DNA of 62,547 nt from Planotetraspora sp. A-T 1434 (GCF_025420585.1 NZ_JAOEGB010000036.1:1-62547), one strand, 5' to 3'; shown: positions 1 to 8,044, counted from the first letter of the stretch. Numbers and translations are program-made. The notes: generated from the sequence alone by a model not told the origin.

Positions 1-41
1 GCCGACCCCCCACGTGCGGGGTAGCGAGTCGAAACTCCATC

Positions 42-89
42 GGTCTGTAGACCGCGCGGGTATGACCGCGTAGCCTTGCCGGTATGACC
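42..89 (+). promoter_or_regulatory. Putative autoregulatory operator/promoter of the antitoxin-toxin pair
   Basis: Just upstream of the antitoxin gene lies the interrupted palindrome GGTCTGTAGACC (42-53). A direct repeat GGTATGACC follows at 59-67 and 81-89, the second copy spanning the ATG. A TAGCCT hexamer at 71-76 could be a -10 box for a leaderless or near-leaderless transcript. Ribbon-helix-helix antitoxins commonly repress their own promoter through short palindromes or repeats. Assigning these repeats to that role is inference. Confidence 0.35.
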
Positions 90-320
90 CGGAAGATTTC
101 CATCTCGCTACCCGACGAGCTGGCCGACGAGGTGCAAGCCAGCGGCAACGCATCGGCCTACATCGCCGCGGCGCTGCGCGAGCAGCACCGCATCCACGGT
201 GACCTGGCCATCATGGACGACCTCTGGGGCCCCGCCTGGCAGGGCGACATCACCGACGACGACCGCGCCCGCGCGGCCCGTCTCCACGCTGGCAGCGCCC
301 AGGCGGCGGACGCCGCGTGA
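84..320 (+). CDS. Ribbon-helix-helix (CopG/VapB-type) antitoxin
   Basis: This 78-residue protein starts MTRKISISLPDELADEV, the short beta-strand plus amphipathic helix typical of ribbon-helix-helix DNA-binding antitoxins. The middle holds the second helix (residues about 23-36), and the C-terminal half is acidic (DDLWGPAWQGDITDDD) and suited to wrapping a toxin. Its stop overlaps the start of the downstream PIN-like gene by 4 bp, the usual translational coupling of type II toxin-antitoxin operons. It would neutralise the toxin and repress the operon. The family call rests on the N-terminal pattern and gene order. Confidence 0.75.
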   Translation: MTRKISISLPDELADEVQASGNASAYIAAALREQHRIHGDLAIMDDLWGPAWQGDITDDDRARAARLHAGSAQAADAA

Positions 321-745
321 CCGACGCCATCCCCCCGACCGGGCTCATGTCCGGCCATGTCCTCGACCTGGACGCCGTCACCCACCTGATCGAGGGCAAG
401 TCCGCCTACGGCCGCGAGCTCGTCAGGCAATCCTCCGCATATGGCGTGACGTTGCTGATCCCCGCGCTCGCCGTGCAGGTCCTGTCGCTCGGCCCCATCG
501 CACCCCGGCTCGAGCGGTTCATGAACATGTCCATGGTCGTCGTCGGCCCGCTGTCCCCCGACGACGCCACGGCGAGCGGACCGTACGCGCAGGGTATGAC
601 GACCCGGCGGCCGGACGCGCAGATGCCCGAGGTCCTTGTCGCCGCGCACGCCGTCGTCCACGCCGTACAGCGCGGGTGGCGGATCATCACCGCGACGCCG
701 CACCTGTATGAGGGCCTGGACGTACGGCTTGAGGTCCTTCCCTGA
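317..745 (+). CDS. PIN-domain-like VapC-type toxin with an eroded active site
   Basis: This 142-residue protein overlaps the antitoxin gene by 4 bp. The core fits a PIN fold: VLDLDAVTHLIEG near the start carries the first acidic residue, TLLIPALAVQVLSL matches the second strand-helix, and VLVAAHAVVHAVQRGWRIIT matches the C-terminal helix-strand. PIN RNases need three or four acidic residues. Here the usual Glu after the second strand is Gln (AVQV) and the usual TADP ending is TATP, so two metal ligands appear to be lost. It may be a weakened or non-catalytic toxin, or an actinobacterial PIN variant with a shifted site. Known VapC toxins cut tRNA or rRNA. Confidence 0.6.
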   Translation: MTDAIPPTGLMSGHVLDLDAVTHLIEGKSAYGRELVRQSSAYGVTLLIPALAVQVLSLGPIAPRLERFMNMSMVVVGPLSPDDATASGPYAQGMTTRRPDAQMPEVLVAAHAVVHAVQRGWRIITATPHLYEGLDVRLEVLP

Positions 746-1341
746 TCGCTCCGGGGGGAAGATCGCACCGGACTTGCAGAACTCCCAATACGGGGGACGC
801 TAAGGGATGGGTAGACCAGCCCCCACCCGTGCTGGCAGTGCTGGCGGGCCGCCAGGGCCCCGAAGTGGCTCCCTGTCCCCACCCGGGGAAGACCCCGGCA
901 CCGCGCCACGGTTGGATGCCGGGCCACCATTCCATCGGAATGCAGCCGCGTCAGCCCAGCCAGAAGGCGGCAACCGACGACGAGCGCAGTGCGATCGCTG
1001 TTCCGATTCGCCAAGAAGCGGGGTCTGAGGAACATCGGAACCGGATCGTGCGCTAAGCCTGTCCTCGCAGGTCATCGCTATGCGGTTTCGCGTCGAGCCT
1101 CTTCGAGCGGGATTGACCGCAGATACTTGACGAATATCTGCGATAGCGTCGATGCCGTCCTGAAGGGATGCCCTCGCCCGGTGGGGGCCAGGCCCCATGG
1201 TTATCTGCGATAGAGCGCGGAGGCGGTCGTGGGAGTGGTCCACAGGATCGGAGCCGAACGGCAGGCGCCGGTGCTCAAGGACGCGGTCAAGGGCCTCCTA
1301 GCCGGAGTGTCCAACCCCAACACCGCCCCGGACCGTGTGGG
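746..1341. other. Stretch without a convincing gene (596 bp)
   Basis: I see no gene with coherent coding character on either strand between the PIN-like gene and the MFS gene. Short open frames exist but are arginine/proline-rich and match no family I recognise. The stretch carries one copy of CTGAGGAACATCGGAACCGG (1025-1044), which recurs with two mismatches at 2981-3000 beside the IS256 remnant. It may therefore be decayed mobile DNA. Confidence 0.4.
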
Positions 1342-2562
1342 TTACCCGACCAGCGATCGTGACCTGGCCGCCTTCCTGCCGACCAGCAGCATCATCGCCA
1401 CAGCGGCCAGGATGCCGACCGCGATGACCGGCACCAGCGTCTGGAAGCCGGGCCCCGCGGCGACCTGGCCGAACAGCGGCGGTCCGAGCAGTGAGCCGAG
1501 GCTGCCCGCCTGGGCGACCATGCCGTTGCCGATGTCGGCGTCGTCCAGGCGGGCCAGCACTAGCGGGAGCGCCGCGAAGACGAGCGCGCCGAGGTAGCCG
1601 TTCTCGATCGAGATGATCGCCGCGCCGCCGAGCGCCGCGGTCGGGGAGCCGTGCGCGCCGTAGGTGAGCCAGGCGGCGGGCACGGTCAGGAGTCCGGCGA
1701 GCGCCACGACGAGGACCGGCGTGTTGCGCCGCAGCAGCATGCCGACGGCGAGCCCGCCGAGCGCGCTGAGCAGTGAGATCACCGAGGTGATGGCGCCTGC
1801 CGTGGCGGCCGAGCGGCCCTGCTGCTCGATGAGGAGCGTGGGGAGCAGCACGATGACCGGGATCGTCACCAGCGCCGTCATACAGAAGGCTGCGGCCAGC
1901 AACGCGGGCCAGGCCAGCGCGCGGGCGCGAGGCGCGGGCCCGGACGCCGCCTGCCGTGCCTGGCCACCCGGCAGGCGTACCCAGACGATGAGCGCCATCA
2001 GCAGCGTCAGGCCGGCGATCAGCACGATCCAGCCGTGCCAGCCCGCTGCCGAGCCGATCGCGCCGCCGCCGAGCGTGGCGGCGCCGATGCCGACCGGGAC
2101 GAACGTGGCCCACAGCGACAGGGCCGTGCCGCGGTCGCGCTGGGCGGCCAGGCGGAGGATGAGCGCCGGGCAGGCGATGGTGACCAGCAAGTAGCCGACG
2201 CCTTCGACGCCTCTGGCAGCCAGCAGCGAGCCGAAGTCACCTGCGGCCACGCTCGCCGCGCTGGCCGCCGCGATGAGGAAGAGGCCGGTGACGAGCGAGC
2301 GTGCCGTCCCGAAGCGGCGGACCAGGTAGCCGGCGGGCAGGCCGACGACGGCGCCCACGCCGACCACCGCCGAGATCACCCAGCCCAGTTGCGACAGCGA
2401 CAGCCCTAACTGGGAAGCCACCTCAGGGCCGACGGAGGCGAACTTGCCCAGGCTCATGGCCGCGACGACGCCGCCGAGGTAGACGATGACGATCGTCAGC
2501 CAGGGCGAGCGCGCGGGCTCGGGTGCCGGCGCCGTCGTGCCTGATATTGGCTGGGGATCCAT
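1342..2562 (-). CDS. Major facilitator superfamily transporter
   Basis: This 406-residue integral membrane protein has about 12 hydrophobic segments. The MFS loop 2-3 signature region is GLPAGYLVRRFGTARSLV near residue 75, with a second LLRRN-type loop after the central cytoplasmic stretch (PGGQARQAASGPAPRA). I start at the ATG at 2562 because the reading strand has a GGAG Shine-Dalgarno just upstream. The substrate cannot be read from sequence; the general class (cyanate/drug-type permease) fits best. It stands alone between the PIN-like gene and the mobile-element remnants, transcribed towards the window start. Confidence 0.85.
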   Translation of the reverse strand: MDPQPISGTTAPAPEPARSPWLTIVIVYLGGVVAAMSLGKFASVGPEVASQLGLSLSQLGWVISAVVGVGAVVGLPAGYLVRRFGTARSLVTGLFLIAAASAASVAAGDFGSLLAARGVEGVGYLLVTIACPALILRLAAQRDRGTALSLWATFVPVGIGAATLGGGAIGSAAGWHGWIVLIAGLTLLMALIVWVRLPGGQARQAASGPAPRARALAWPALLAAAFCMTALVTIPVIVLLPTLLIEQQGRSAATAGAITSVISLLSALGGLAVGMLLRRNTPVLVVALAGLLTVPAAWLTYGAHGSPTAALGGAAIISIENGYLGALVFAALPLVLARLDDADIGNGMVAQAGSLGSLLGPPLFGQVAAGPGFQTLVPVIAVGILAAVAMMLLVGRKAARSRSLVG

Positions 2563-2676
2563 GAGACTCCTTCGGACTGTTGACGTCACGGACCATGGCT
2601 TCACGGCGTCAACGGACCGTCAAGCGTCGCATGCGATGTAGTCGTGCTCGTTCTCGATGAGCAGGGCCCCGAATCC

Positions 2677-2978
2677 GGGTTTGTCCAGTTAACATGGTGT
2701 AACTCGTTGTGGCCTCTTCTATCGGGAGGTCGGGGATAGGCGGCCTTCGAAGGTGATGGCGAAGGTATTCAAAGCGGCCTTCCACCGGTGACCCAGCGTT
2801 TGCGGCCCTTCCCGGTCGGGTCCAGGCTCATAGTCGCCATGTAGACGCACTTGAGCGCGGCCTGCTCGTTCGGATGGCCGCGGGCCTTGACCGCGCGGCG
2901 GATCCGGGCGTTGACCGACTCGATGGCGTTGGTCGAGCAGATCACCCGGCGGATCTCGGAGTCGAAGTTGAGGAAGGG
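2677..2978 (-). mobile_element. IS256-family insertion sequence remnant (3' end)
   Basis: Read on the minus strand, 2978-2719 encodes the C-terminus of an IS256-type (mutator-class) transposase. One frame reads NFDSEIRRVICSTNAIESVN and then ARIRRAVKARGHPNEQAALK. A second frame carries the ending RWKAALNTFAITFEGRL. The two are joined by a one-base deletion near 2785-2790, so the gene is dead. The coding part stops abruptly upstream of 2978. Beyond the stop, GGGTTTGTCCAGTTAAC (2677-2693) followed by atggtgtaac sits where the terminal inverted repeat should be. The rest of the element is missing. Confidence 0.75.
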
Positions 2979-2980
2979 GG

Positions 2981-3000
2981 CTGAGGAACATTGGCACCGG
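2981..3000 (+). repeat. 20-bp repeat shared with 1025-1044
   Basis: CTGAGGAACATTGGCACCGG at 2981-3000 matches CTGAGGAACATCGGAACCGG at 1025-1044 in 18 of 20 positions. The downstream copy sits exactly where homology to the IS256 transposase breaks off. The repeat may mark a recombination or insertion junction. Its origin is unknown. Confidence 0.4.
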
Positions 3001-3063
3001 CGCGGGGTGTCGGCCCGGAACTCCTATAGCTACGGCGAGGCAGAGTAGGCGGCGATCCGTGTT

Positions 3064-3688
3064 CTACCTGGGGTTTTCTGGGGCTCCGTGGATGATGCGG
3101 TGAATGGTGGAGCGTCCGACGCTGTATTCGGTGGCCAGGTCAGCGAGGGAGACCTCGCCTTCGGCGTAGCGGCGGCGGATGGAACGGCGGGCGGGTTCGG
3201 GCAGTTTGGGCCGCTTGCCCTTGAGCTTGCCGTTCTTCTTCGCGAGGGCCATCCCTTCGCGGGTGCGCTGGTGCCCGATGTTGGCTTCGAACTCGGCGAC
3301 CATCGCGAGGGTCTGCAGGAATAGCCGGCCGAACGGGTCGTTCCAGTCGTAGACACTCGCGCCGAGGCCGAACAGCACGCCACGGCCGGACAGTCCGGTG
3401 AGGATGTCGTTGGCCTCGGCCATGTTGCGCGAACCGGTCAAACTTGGTGACGGTGAACACCGTCCCGTCCCACACGGCCGCCAATGCCTGGTCGAGGCCA
3501 GCGCGGTTGCGGCGGGTGGTACCGGAGAACCCGCGGTCGATGTAGATCCGTTCCTCGGGGACATCGAGCGCGAGGAGCTGCTCGGTCTGGATGACGACGT
3601 CTTGCTCGTCGGTGGAGCAGCGCGCGTAGCCGACCCGGGATCCGTTCACGCGCTCAAGTGTTCCGGATAGGGGGCCTTCATCGGACAT
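3064..3688 (-). pseudogene. Serine resolvase/invertase, frameshifted
   Basis: The two frames together give a near-complete small serine recombinase. The first frame, from about 3688 down to 3440, holds the catalytic serine motif RVGYARCSTDEQD and then YIDRGFSGTTRRNRAGLDQ and VTKFDRFA. The second frame, about 3440 to 3064, continues MAEANDILTGLSGRGV, an E-helix (FLQTLAMVAEFEANIGHQRT) and a C-terminal helix-turn-helix (LADLATEYSVGRSTIHRII). The break lies in DRFA/RNMAE and looks like a 2-bp deletion near 3432-3440. The protein would be about 205 residues, normal for Tn3-type resolvases. It is either a pseudogene or a sequencing error. Palindromic sites lie immediately upstream. Confidence 0.8.
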
Positions 3689-3691
3689 ATC

Positions 3692-3775
3692 GCGGAACAC
3701 CTATACGGAACACTTTGACCTGCGGGTCTGGGACCGCTGGTTGGTGTTCCGTTAGGGCACCCCCAACGGAACACC
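3692..3775. promoter_or_regulatory. Candidate res/crossover site of the serine resolvase
   Basis: Directly upstream of the resolvase start is a perfect 11-bp inverted repeat, GGTGTTCCGTT (3743-3753) and AACGGAACACC (3765-3775), separated by 11 bp. Two further half-sites, GCGGAACACC (3692-3701) and TACGGAACAC (3704-3713), are in direct orientation. Serine resolvases bind such paired 12-bp half-sites next to their own gene, so this is the expected place for a res site and autoregulatory operator. The assignment is from position and symmetry only. Confidence 0.55.
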
Positions 3776-3810
3776 GATCGCGTTCCAAGCTGGAGCGAGG
3801 CCAACGCGGA

Positions 3811-5124
3811 TCACGCTGAGCGATCTGGGTCACGACGTGGTTCGGCAATGGACATGGTGTAGGAACGCAGCTCGGGAACTCGCCATGCGATCGCGGCGAC
3901 GGCCATGGTAGTCAGTAGACCTCCGATGCAAATCACTGTTCGGGGCCCGAGGAGCGACGCAGTGGTCCCGTGCAGCAAGTTCGCGAGCTGCGGTCCACCG
4001 ATGAGGACAACGGTGAGCGCTCCTTGGATCCGGCCGCGCATGGCGTCGTCGGTAAGGGCTTGGGAGATGGCGTTGCGGAAGGTGCTGAGCACGAAGTTCA
4101 CGGCTCCGCCGAGGACGAGTGCTATCAGCGCGATCCACAGCTGCGCCGCCAAGCCGAGTGCGACCACAGTGATGCCCCACGCGGCAGCGGCTGCCGCCAT
4201 GAGAGCTCCATGGCGGCGGGCGCGGGTGAAGGTGCCCGATAGGAGAGCGACCGCGAATACCCCGGCTGGGTAGGCGGCGTAGAGCAGTCCCAGTGCCGGA
4301 CCGCCGCCAGCCGGGCCGCCGTAGGTGCGCTGGGCCAGTTCGGGGAAAAGTGCAATCGGCATGCCGAAGACCATCGCCGAGAGGTCGACCGCCAGCACTG
4401 CCACAAGCAGTCGGCTGGCGGCCAGGTACCGGAACCCAGCCAGGATCTGAGCGATGGTCGGATGATCCCCGCGGTGTGGTTCGGCCGGAACGTTCGATGC
4501 TCGGGCTGGCTCCAAGCGGGGCAACTTGGCGACGGCCCACACGACGGCCAGCAGCGCGAGCGCGTCGAACAGGTACAGGGTGCCGAGCCCGACGAGCGGG
4601 ATCAGAAGGCCGGCGAGCACGGGGCCCAAAATCGATCCAGCGTAGCGGACCAGCGAGCTGAGGCTGTTGGCCGCTGGGAGTAGTTCGACCGGGACGAGGC
4701 GGGGCACCACGGCACCCATCGTCGTCATGATCGATCCGAAGGTCAGTCCCTGGCAAGCCACCAGCATCATCAGGACAGGGAGGGATCGGGCGTCCAGCAC
4801 AGACTGAGTCCATAAGGCCGCGTAGGTCAACGTTAGGCCGCAGTGCGCGGCCAGGAGTATCGTTCGCCGGTCTCTGACGTCAGCGAGAGCACCTGTCCAC
4901 AGAGCCGCCACCACCAGCGCGACGAACGACACGACGGCCGAGGCACCCACGGTCGCCGATGACCCGGTCATGGTGAACAACTGCGTCGGGATCGCGGCCA
5001 GGCTGAACGACCCGCCCACCGCGCACACCACTGACGCCACCCACAACCGCCGGAATGCGTCGACCCTCAGCGGTCGACGATCGACGATGATGCCGAGCCC
5101 TGCCTTGAGCCTGGGGGCGCGCAT
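3811..5124 (-). CDS. MFS exporter (EntS/macrolide-efflux-like)
   Basis: This is a 437-residue polytopic membrane protein. It opens with FRRLWVASVVCAVGGSFSLAAIP, a common start of 12-segment actinobacterial exporters of the EntS/MefA-like class, and has the loop signature ALADVRDRRTILL. The ATG at 5124 overlaps the TGA of the upstream MerR-PP2C gene as ATGA, so the two genes are translationally coupled and probably one operon. An exporter behind a MerR-type regulator suggests inducible efflux of a small molecule. The substrate is unknown. The DNA looks somewhat less GC-rich than the flanking core genes, and the pair lies between mobile-element remnants, so recent transfer is plausible. Confidence 0.85.
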   Translation of the reverse strand: MRAPRLKAGLGIIVDRRPLRVDAFRRLWVASVVCAVGGSFSLAAIPTQLFTMTGSSATVGASAVVSFVALVVAALWTGALADVRDRRTILLAAHCGLTLTYAALWTQSVLDARSLPVLMMLVACQGLTFGSIMTTMGAVVPRLVPVELLPAANSLSSLVRYAGSILGPVLAGLLIPLVGLGTLYLFDALALLAVVWAVAKLPRLEPARASNVPAEPHRGDHPTIAQILAGFRYLAASRLLVAVLAVDLSAMVFGMPIALFPELAQRTYGGPAGGGPALGLLYAAYPAGVFAVALLSGTFTRARRHGALMAAAAAAWGITVVALGLAAQLWIALIALVLGGAVNFVLSTFRNAISQALTDDAMRGRIQGALTVVLIGGPQLANLLHGTTASLLGPRTVICIGGLLTTMAVAAIAWRVPELRSYTMSIAEPRRDPDRSA

Positions 5125-6239
5125 CACCGGCTGGGAACGGTCCGGACAGCATCCGCAGCGTCCAGCGGTACGACGTCGGCGACGACACAGGCGATGTTGT
5201 CGGGAGCACCTGCGGCGTACGCTTGCGCGATCAATTCGTCGAGTGCCTGCTGCGGGCCGTCCTCCTCGGTCAGCACCTTCTGCAGGGATGCGGCCGAGAC
5301 GACGGCCGACAACCCGTCGGAGCACAACAGGTAGCGGTCACCGGCAGCGGCCTGGTGGAGTGACAGGTCTGGAGGCATCCCGCCTGTGCCGGTCAGTGCT
5401 CGCACCAGCAGTGAGCGCTGCGGGTGTGAGGCCGCTTCATCGGGGGTCAGTCGTCCTTCGTCGATCAGGGACTGGACGAAGGTGTGGTCATGGGTGATCT
5501 GGGAGAGCTCACCGTCTCGCAGGCGGTAGGCGCGGGTGTCGCCGATGTGCACTAGCGCTAGATGGGAGCCGGACCACAGCAGTGCGGTCAGGGTGGTGAC
5601 GGCCTCGCCATCCGATGATGCTGCGGCGATCGTCCTGATCTCCGTGTTGGCATCGTCGACCGCGTCAGCCAGCGCGCCGAGGAGGTCTTCGGCGGGTATG
5701 GCGAGAGCCTCCAGCGGTTTGAGCGCCTCGATGGCGGTCGCGCTCGCGAGGTCTCCGGCTCCGCCACGGACGCCGTCGGCCACCGCCAGCAAGCGGGGGC
5801 CCGCGTAGGCGGTGTCCTCGTTGCTCGTCCGCACCAGTCCTGACTCCGAGCGGGCGACGTAACGGATCCCGAGCATGGTCGCGGAATCGTCCACAGAGCT
5901 GCCTCTTCCCGTCAGGTAGTCGACGAGGAAGGTTGCCAACCGGCCGCGAGCGGCGGTCTCGGCCAGGAACTGCTCCCAGTAGCCGGCGATCTCCTCGGCC
6001 GCTTTCTCCGCAGGTAGATCACACACATGCCGGATACGGGTCAAAGGCATGCCCAGACGCCGCAGCCAGGCGATCAACCGGGCTCGCTCCAACTGCTCCG
6101 GATCGTAGAATCGGTATCCCGAATCGCTATCCACGGCGGCCGGCAGCAGGAGTCCGAGTTCGTCGTAGAGCCGCAGGGCCTTCGGCGACAGCCGAGCTGC
6201 CCGAGCGAACGCTCCGATCGTCAGCAACTCCCGCACCAC
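5124..6239 (-). CDS. MerR-type regulator fused to a PP2C-family Ser/Thr phosphatase
   Basis: The 371 residues divide into two modules. Residues 1-75 are a MerR winged helix (LLTIGAFARAARLSPKALRL, then YDELGLLLPA and GYRFYDPEQLERA), followed by a helical linker. Residues about 123-357 are a PP2C phosphatase with the family motifs RTSNED (137-142), VADGVRGG (153-160), HIGDTRAY (231-238), LLCSDGLS (304-311) and PDNI (346-349). The metal ligands D142, D155, D308 and D347 all appear present, so the phosphatase is probably active. A GAGGAGGA ribosome site supports GTG starts at 6239 or 6236. It is coupled by ATGA to an MFS exporter gene. I infer a regulator that senses a ligand or phosphoprotein and controls that exporter. 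Confidence 0.85.
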   Translation of the reverse strand: MVRELLTIGAFARAARLSPKALRLYDELGLLLPAAVDSDSGYRFYDPEQLERARLIAWLRRLGMPLTRIRHVCDLPAEKAAEEIAGYWEQFLAETAARGRLATFLVDYLTGRGSSVDDSATMLGIRYVARSESGLVRTSNEDTAYAGPRLLAVADGVRGGAGDLASATAIEALKPLEALAIPAEDLLGALADAVDDANTEIRTIAAASSDGEAVTTLTALLWSGSHLALVHIGDTRAYRLRDGELSQITHDHTFVQSLIDEGRLTPDEAASHPQRSLLVRALTGTGGMPPDLSLHQAAAGDRYLLCSDGLSAVVSAASLQKVLTEEDGPQQALDELIAQAYAAGAPDNIACVVADVVPLDAADAVRTVPSR

Positions 6240-6382
6240 TCCTCCTCGTCCCGGCCACGACGACCGGTGTCAACGATGCTGGGGCTTCACCCAAGGGGAA
6301 GGTCAACAACGTCACCACCCTTCCATGCGGCTCCTTGGCAATCGCTACGCGCTGACCCCGAGATCGAGACGGCTGTCCATTT

Positions 6383-6399
6383 GGGTTCGTCCAGTTAAC
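6383..6399 (+). repeat. Copy of the IS256-remnant end, abutting the ISL3-family element
   Basis: GGGTTCGTCCAGTTAAC at 6383-6399 matches GGGTTTGTCCAGTTAAC at 2677-2693 in 16 of 17 positions and stops exactly at base 6400, the first base of the ISL3-family element. The continuation seen at the first copy (atggtgtaac) is not found beyond the far end of the insertion. The rest of that older element was therefore lost, or adjacent DNA was deleted. Confidence 0.45.
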
Positions 6400-8044
6400 G
6401 GCTCTGTCCCGTAATCGGTGGTGGCGCTGAGTGATCACCTGCCAGCCTGAGGCGTGCTGAAGATCAATGATCTGGTGGGCGTGGTGTTCGCGGGGCTGTC
6501 TGACCTGGTCATTGAGGATGTGGTGGACGAGCACGACCTCATTCGGGTCATGGCCCGCACTCGGGATGAGCCGGTGCCGTGCCCGGTGTGCGGGGTGCTG
6601 ACCGGCCGTGTGCACGGCTTCTGTTGCCGAACGGTCACGGACGTCCCGATCGACGGGCGGACAGTGGTGGTGTCGGTGACAGTACGGCGCCTGGTCTGCC
6701 CGGTGCTGGGGTGCCCACGGCAGACGTTCCGTGAACAGGTGCCAGGGCTGCTGGAGCGCTACCAGCGCCGCACCACCAGGCTCACCGCCCAGCTGGGGGC
6801 GGTGGTGAAAGAGCTCGCGGGCCGGGCGGGCGCTCGTCTGTCACAGGCGCTGGACGTCGCGATCTCGAAATCCACGGCGCTGCGGCTGCTCATGCGGTTG
6901 CCGCTGCCGCCACCGCGGGTTCCCCGCGTGCTCGGGGTCGATGACTTCGCGCTCAAGCGCCGCCACCGATACGCCACCATCTTGATCGACGCCGAAACTG
7001 GTGAGCGCATCGACGTTCTCCCCGGCCGTGGCGCCGACGCCCTCCAGGTGTGGCTGCGCGCCCACCCCGGAGTGGAGATCGTCTGCCGGGACGGGGCGGG
7101 CGCCTACGGCGAGGCGGTACGCCGGGCGTTGCCCGACGCGACGCAGGTCAGCGACAGGTGGCACCTGTGGCAGAACCTTTGCGACAAGACCCTCGCAGAG
7201 GTCCGCTCCCACAGCTTCTGCTGGGCCACGGTCAACCCGGCCCGGCCCGCCGGTGTCCGGGAGCAGACCACCCAGCAACGCTGGCAGCAGATCCACGACC
7301 TGCTGGACAAGGGTGTTGGCCTGCTGGAATGCGCACGCCGTCTCGATCTGTCCCTGAACACCGTCAAGCGCTACGCCCGCACCCGGCAGCCGGAGGCTCT
7401 GCGCCGCGCTCCACGCTACCGGCCCACCCTCGTCGATCCTTACCGCGATCACCTGCGCCAGCGGCGCGCCGCCGAGCCGGCCGTCCCGGTGCTCCAGCTG
7501 TTCGGCGAGATCAAGGAACTCGGTTACACGGGCAGCCTCAACCTGCTCTACCGCTACATCACCCAAGGACGAGCCGAGGGCGATCGGCCCGTCGTCACAC
7601 CACGCCGTCTCGCTCGGCTCCTGCTCACCCGCCCCGACAGGCTGCGTGAGGCCGATAGCACGTTGCTGCAGGAACTCGCGGCCACGTGCCCCGAACTGGC
7701 CCAGCTCGCCCGCCTGGTCCGTGCCTTCGCGGAACTCCTCACCCCGGCCGCAGGCAACGACGCCAAGCTCGCCACCTGGCTCACCGACGCCCGGGCCGCG
7801 AACCTGCCCCACCTGCACAGCTTCGCCAACGGCCTCGAACTCGACCGCGAAGCTGTGAACGCCGGCATCACCCTGCCGCATCACAACGGCCGAACCGAAG
7901 GCGTCAACACGCGAACGAAGAGAATCATGCGGCAGATGCACGGCCGGGCCGGGTTCGACCTCCTGCGCCACCGCATCCTGCTGCACTGAAGATCACGCAG
8001 CGCAACCACCGATTACGGGACAGAGCCGATTACGGGACAGAGCC
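6400..8044 (+). mobile_element. ISL3-family insertion sequence with 37-bp terminal inverted repeats
   Basis: The left end (6400-6436) starts GGCTCTGTCCCGTAATCGGT and is matched in inverted orientation at 7991-8027 in 35 of 37 positions. Between them lies one long transposase gene. Outside the right repeat, the terminal 17 bp GATTACGGGACAGAGCC is repeated in tandem (8028-8044). No target-site duplication is visible: cagttaac precedes the left end, and neither gattacgg nor ggaaaccg follows the right end. The element looks intact and could be functional, but its history includes a rearrangement at the right junction. Confidence 0.85.
6454..7989 (+). CDS. ISL3-family transposase
   Basis: This 511-residue transposase has the family layout. 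An N-terminal zinc ribbon CPVCG ... CPVLGCPRQTF spans residues about 49-92. The DDE catalytic domain starts with GVDDFALKRRHRYATI and continues with CRDGAGAY and VSDRWHL. An inserted helical region carries LLECARRLDLSLNTVKRYA. The last acidic motif lies near the C-terminus (HNGRTEGVNTRTKRIMRQMH). The GTG start is close to the left terminal repeat, and the TGA ends one base before the right repeat, so nothing is missing. It would cut and join the element ends. Confidence 0.93.
   Translation: MLKINDLVGVVFAGLSDLVIEDVVDEHDLIRVMARTRDEPVPCPVCGVLTGRVHGFCCRTVTDVPIDGRTVVVSVTVRRLVCPVLGCPRQTFREQVPGLLERYQRRTTRLTAQLGAVVKELAGRAGARLSQALDVAISKSTALRLLMRLPLPPPRVPRVLGVDDFALKRRHRYATILIDAETGERIDVLPGRGADALQVWLRAHPGVEIVCRDGAGAYGEAVRRALPDATQVSDRWHLWQNLCDKTLAEVRSHSFCWATVNPARPAGVREQTTQQRWQQIHDLLDKGVGLLECARRLDLSLNTVKRYARTRQPEALRRAPRYRPTLVDPYRDHLRQRRAAEPAVPVLQLFGEIKELGYTGSLNLLYRYITQGRAEGDRPVVTPRRLARLLLTRPDRLREADSTLLQELAATCPELAQLARLVRAFAELLTPAAGNDAKLATWLTDARAANLPHLHSFANGLELDREAVNAGITLPHHNGRTEGVNTRTKRIMRQMHGRAGFDLLRHRILLH

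Noticed and set aside
1229-2194. Plus-strand frames opposite the first MFS gene
   Set aside because: They are Ser/Pro/Ala-rich shadows of the transporter gene with no independent start signals.
84-8044. An integrative element or prophage
   Set aside because: No tyrosine integrase, tRNA attachment site, replication, transfer or phage structural gene was found; only IS-type and resolvase parts.
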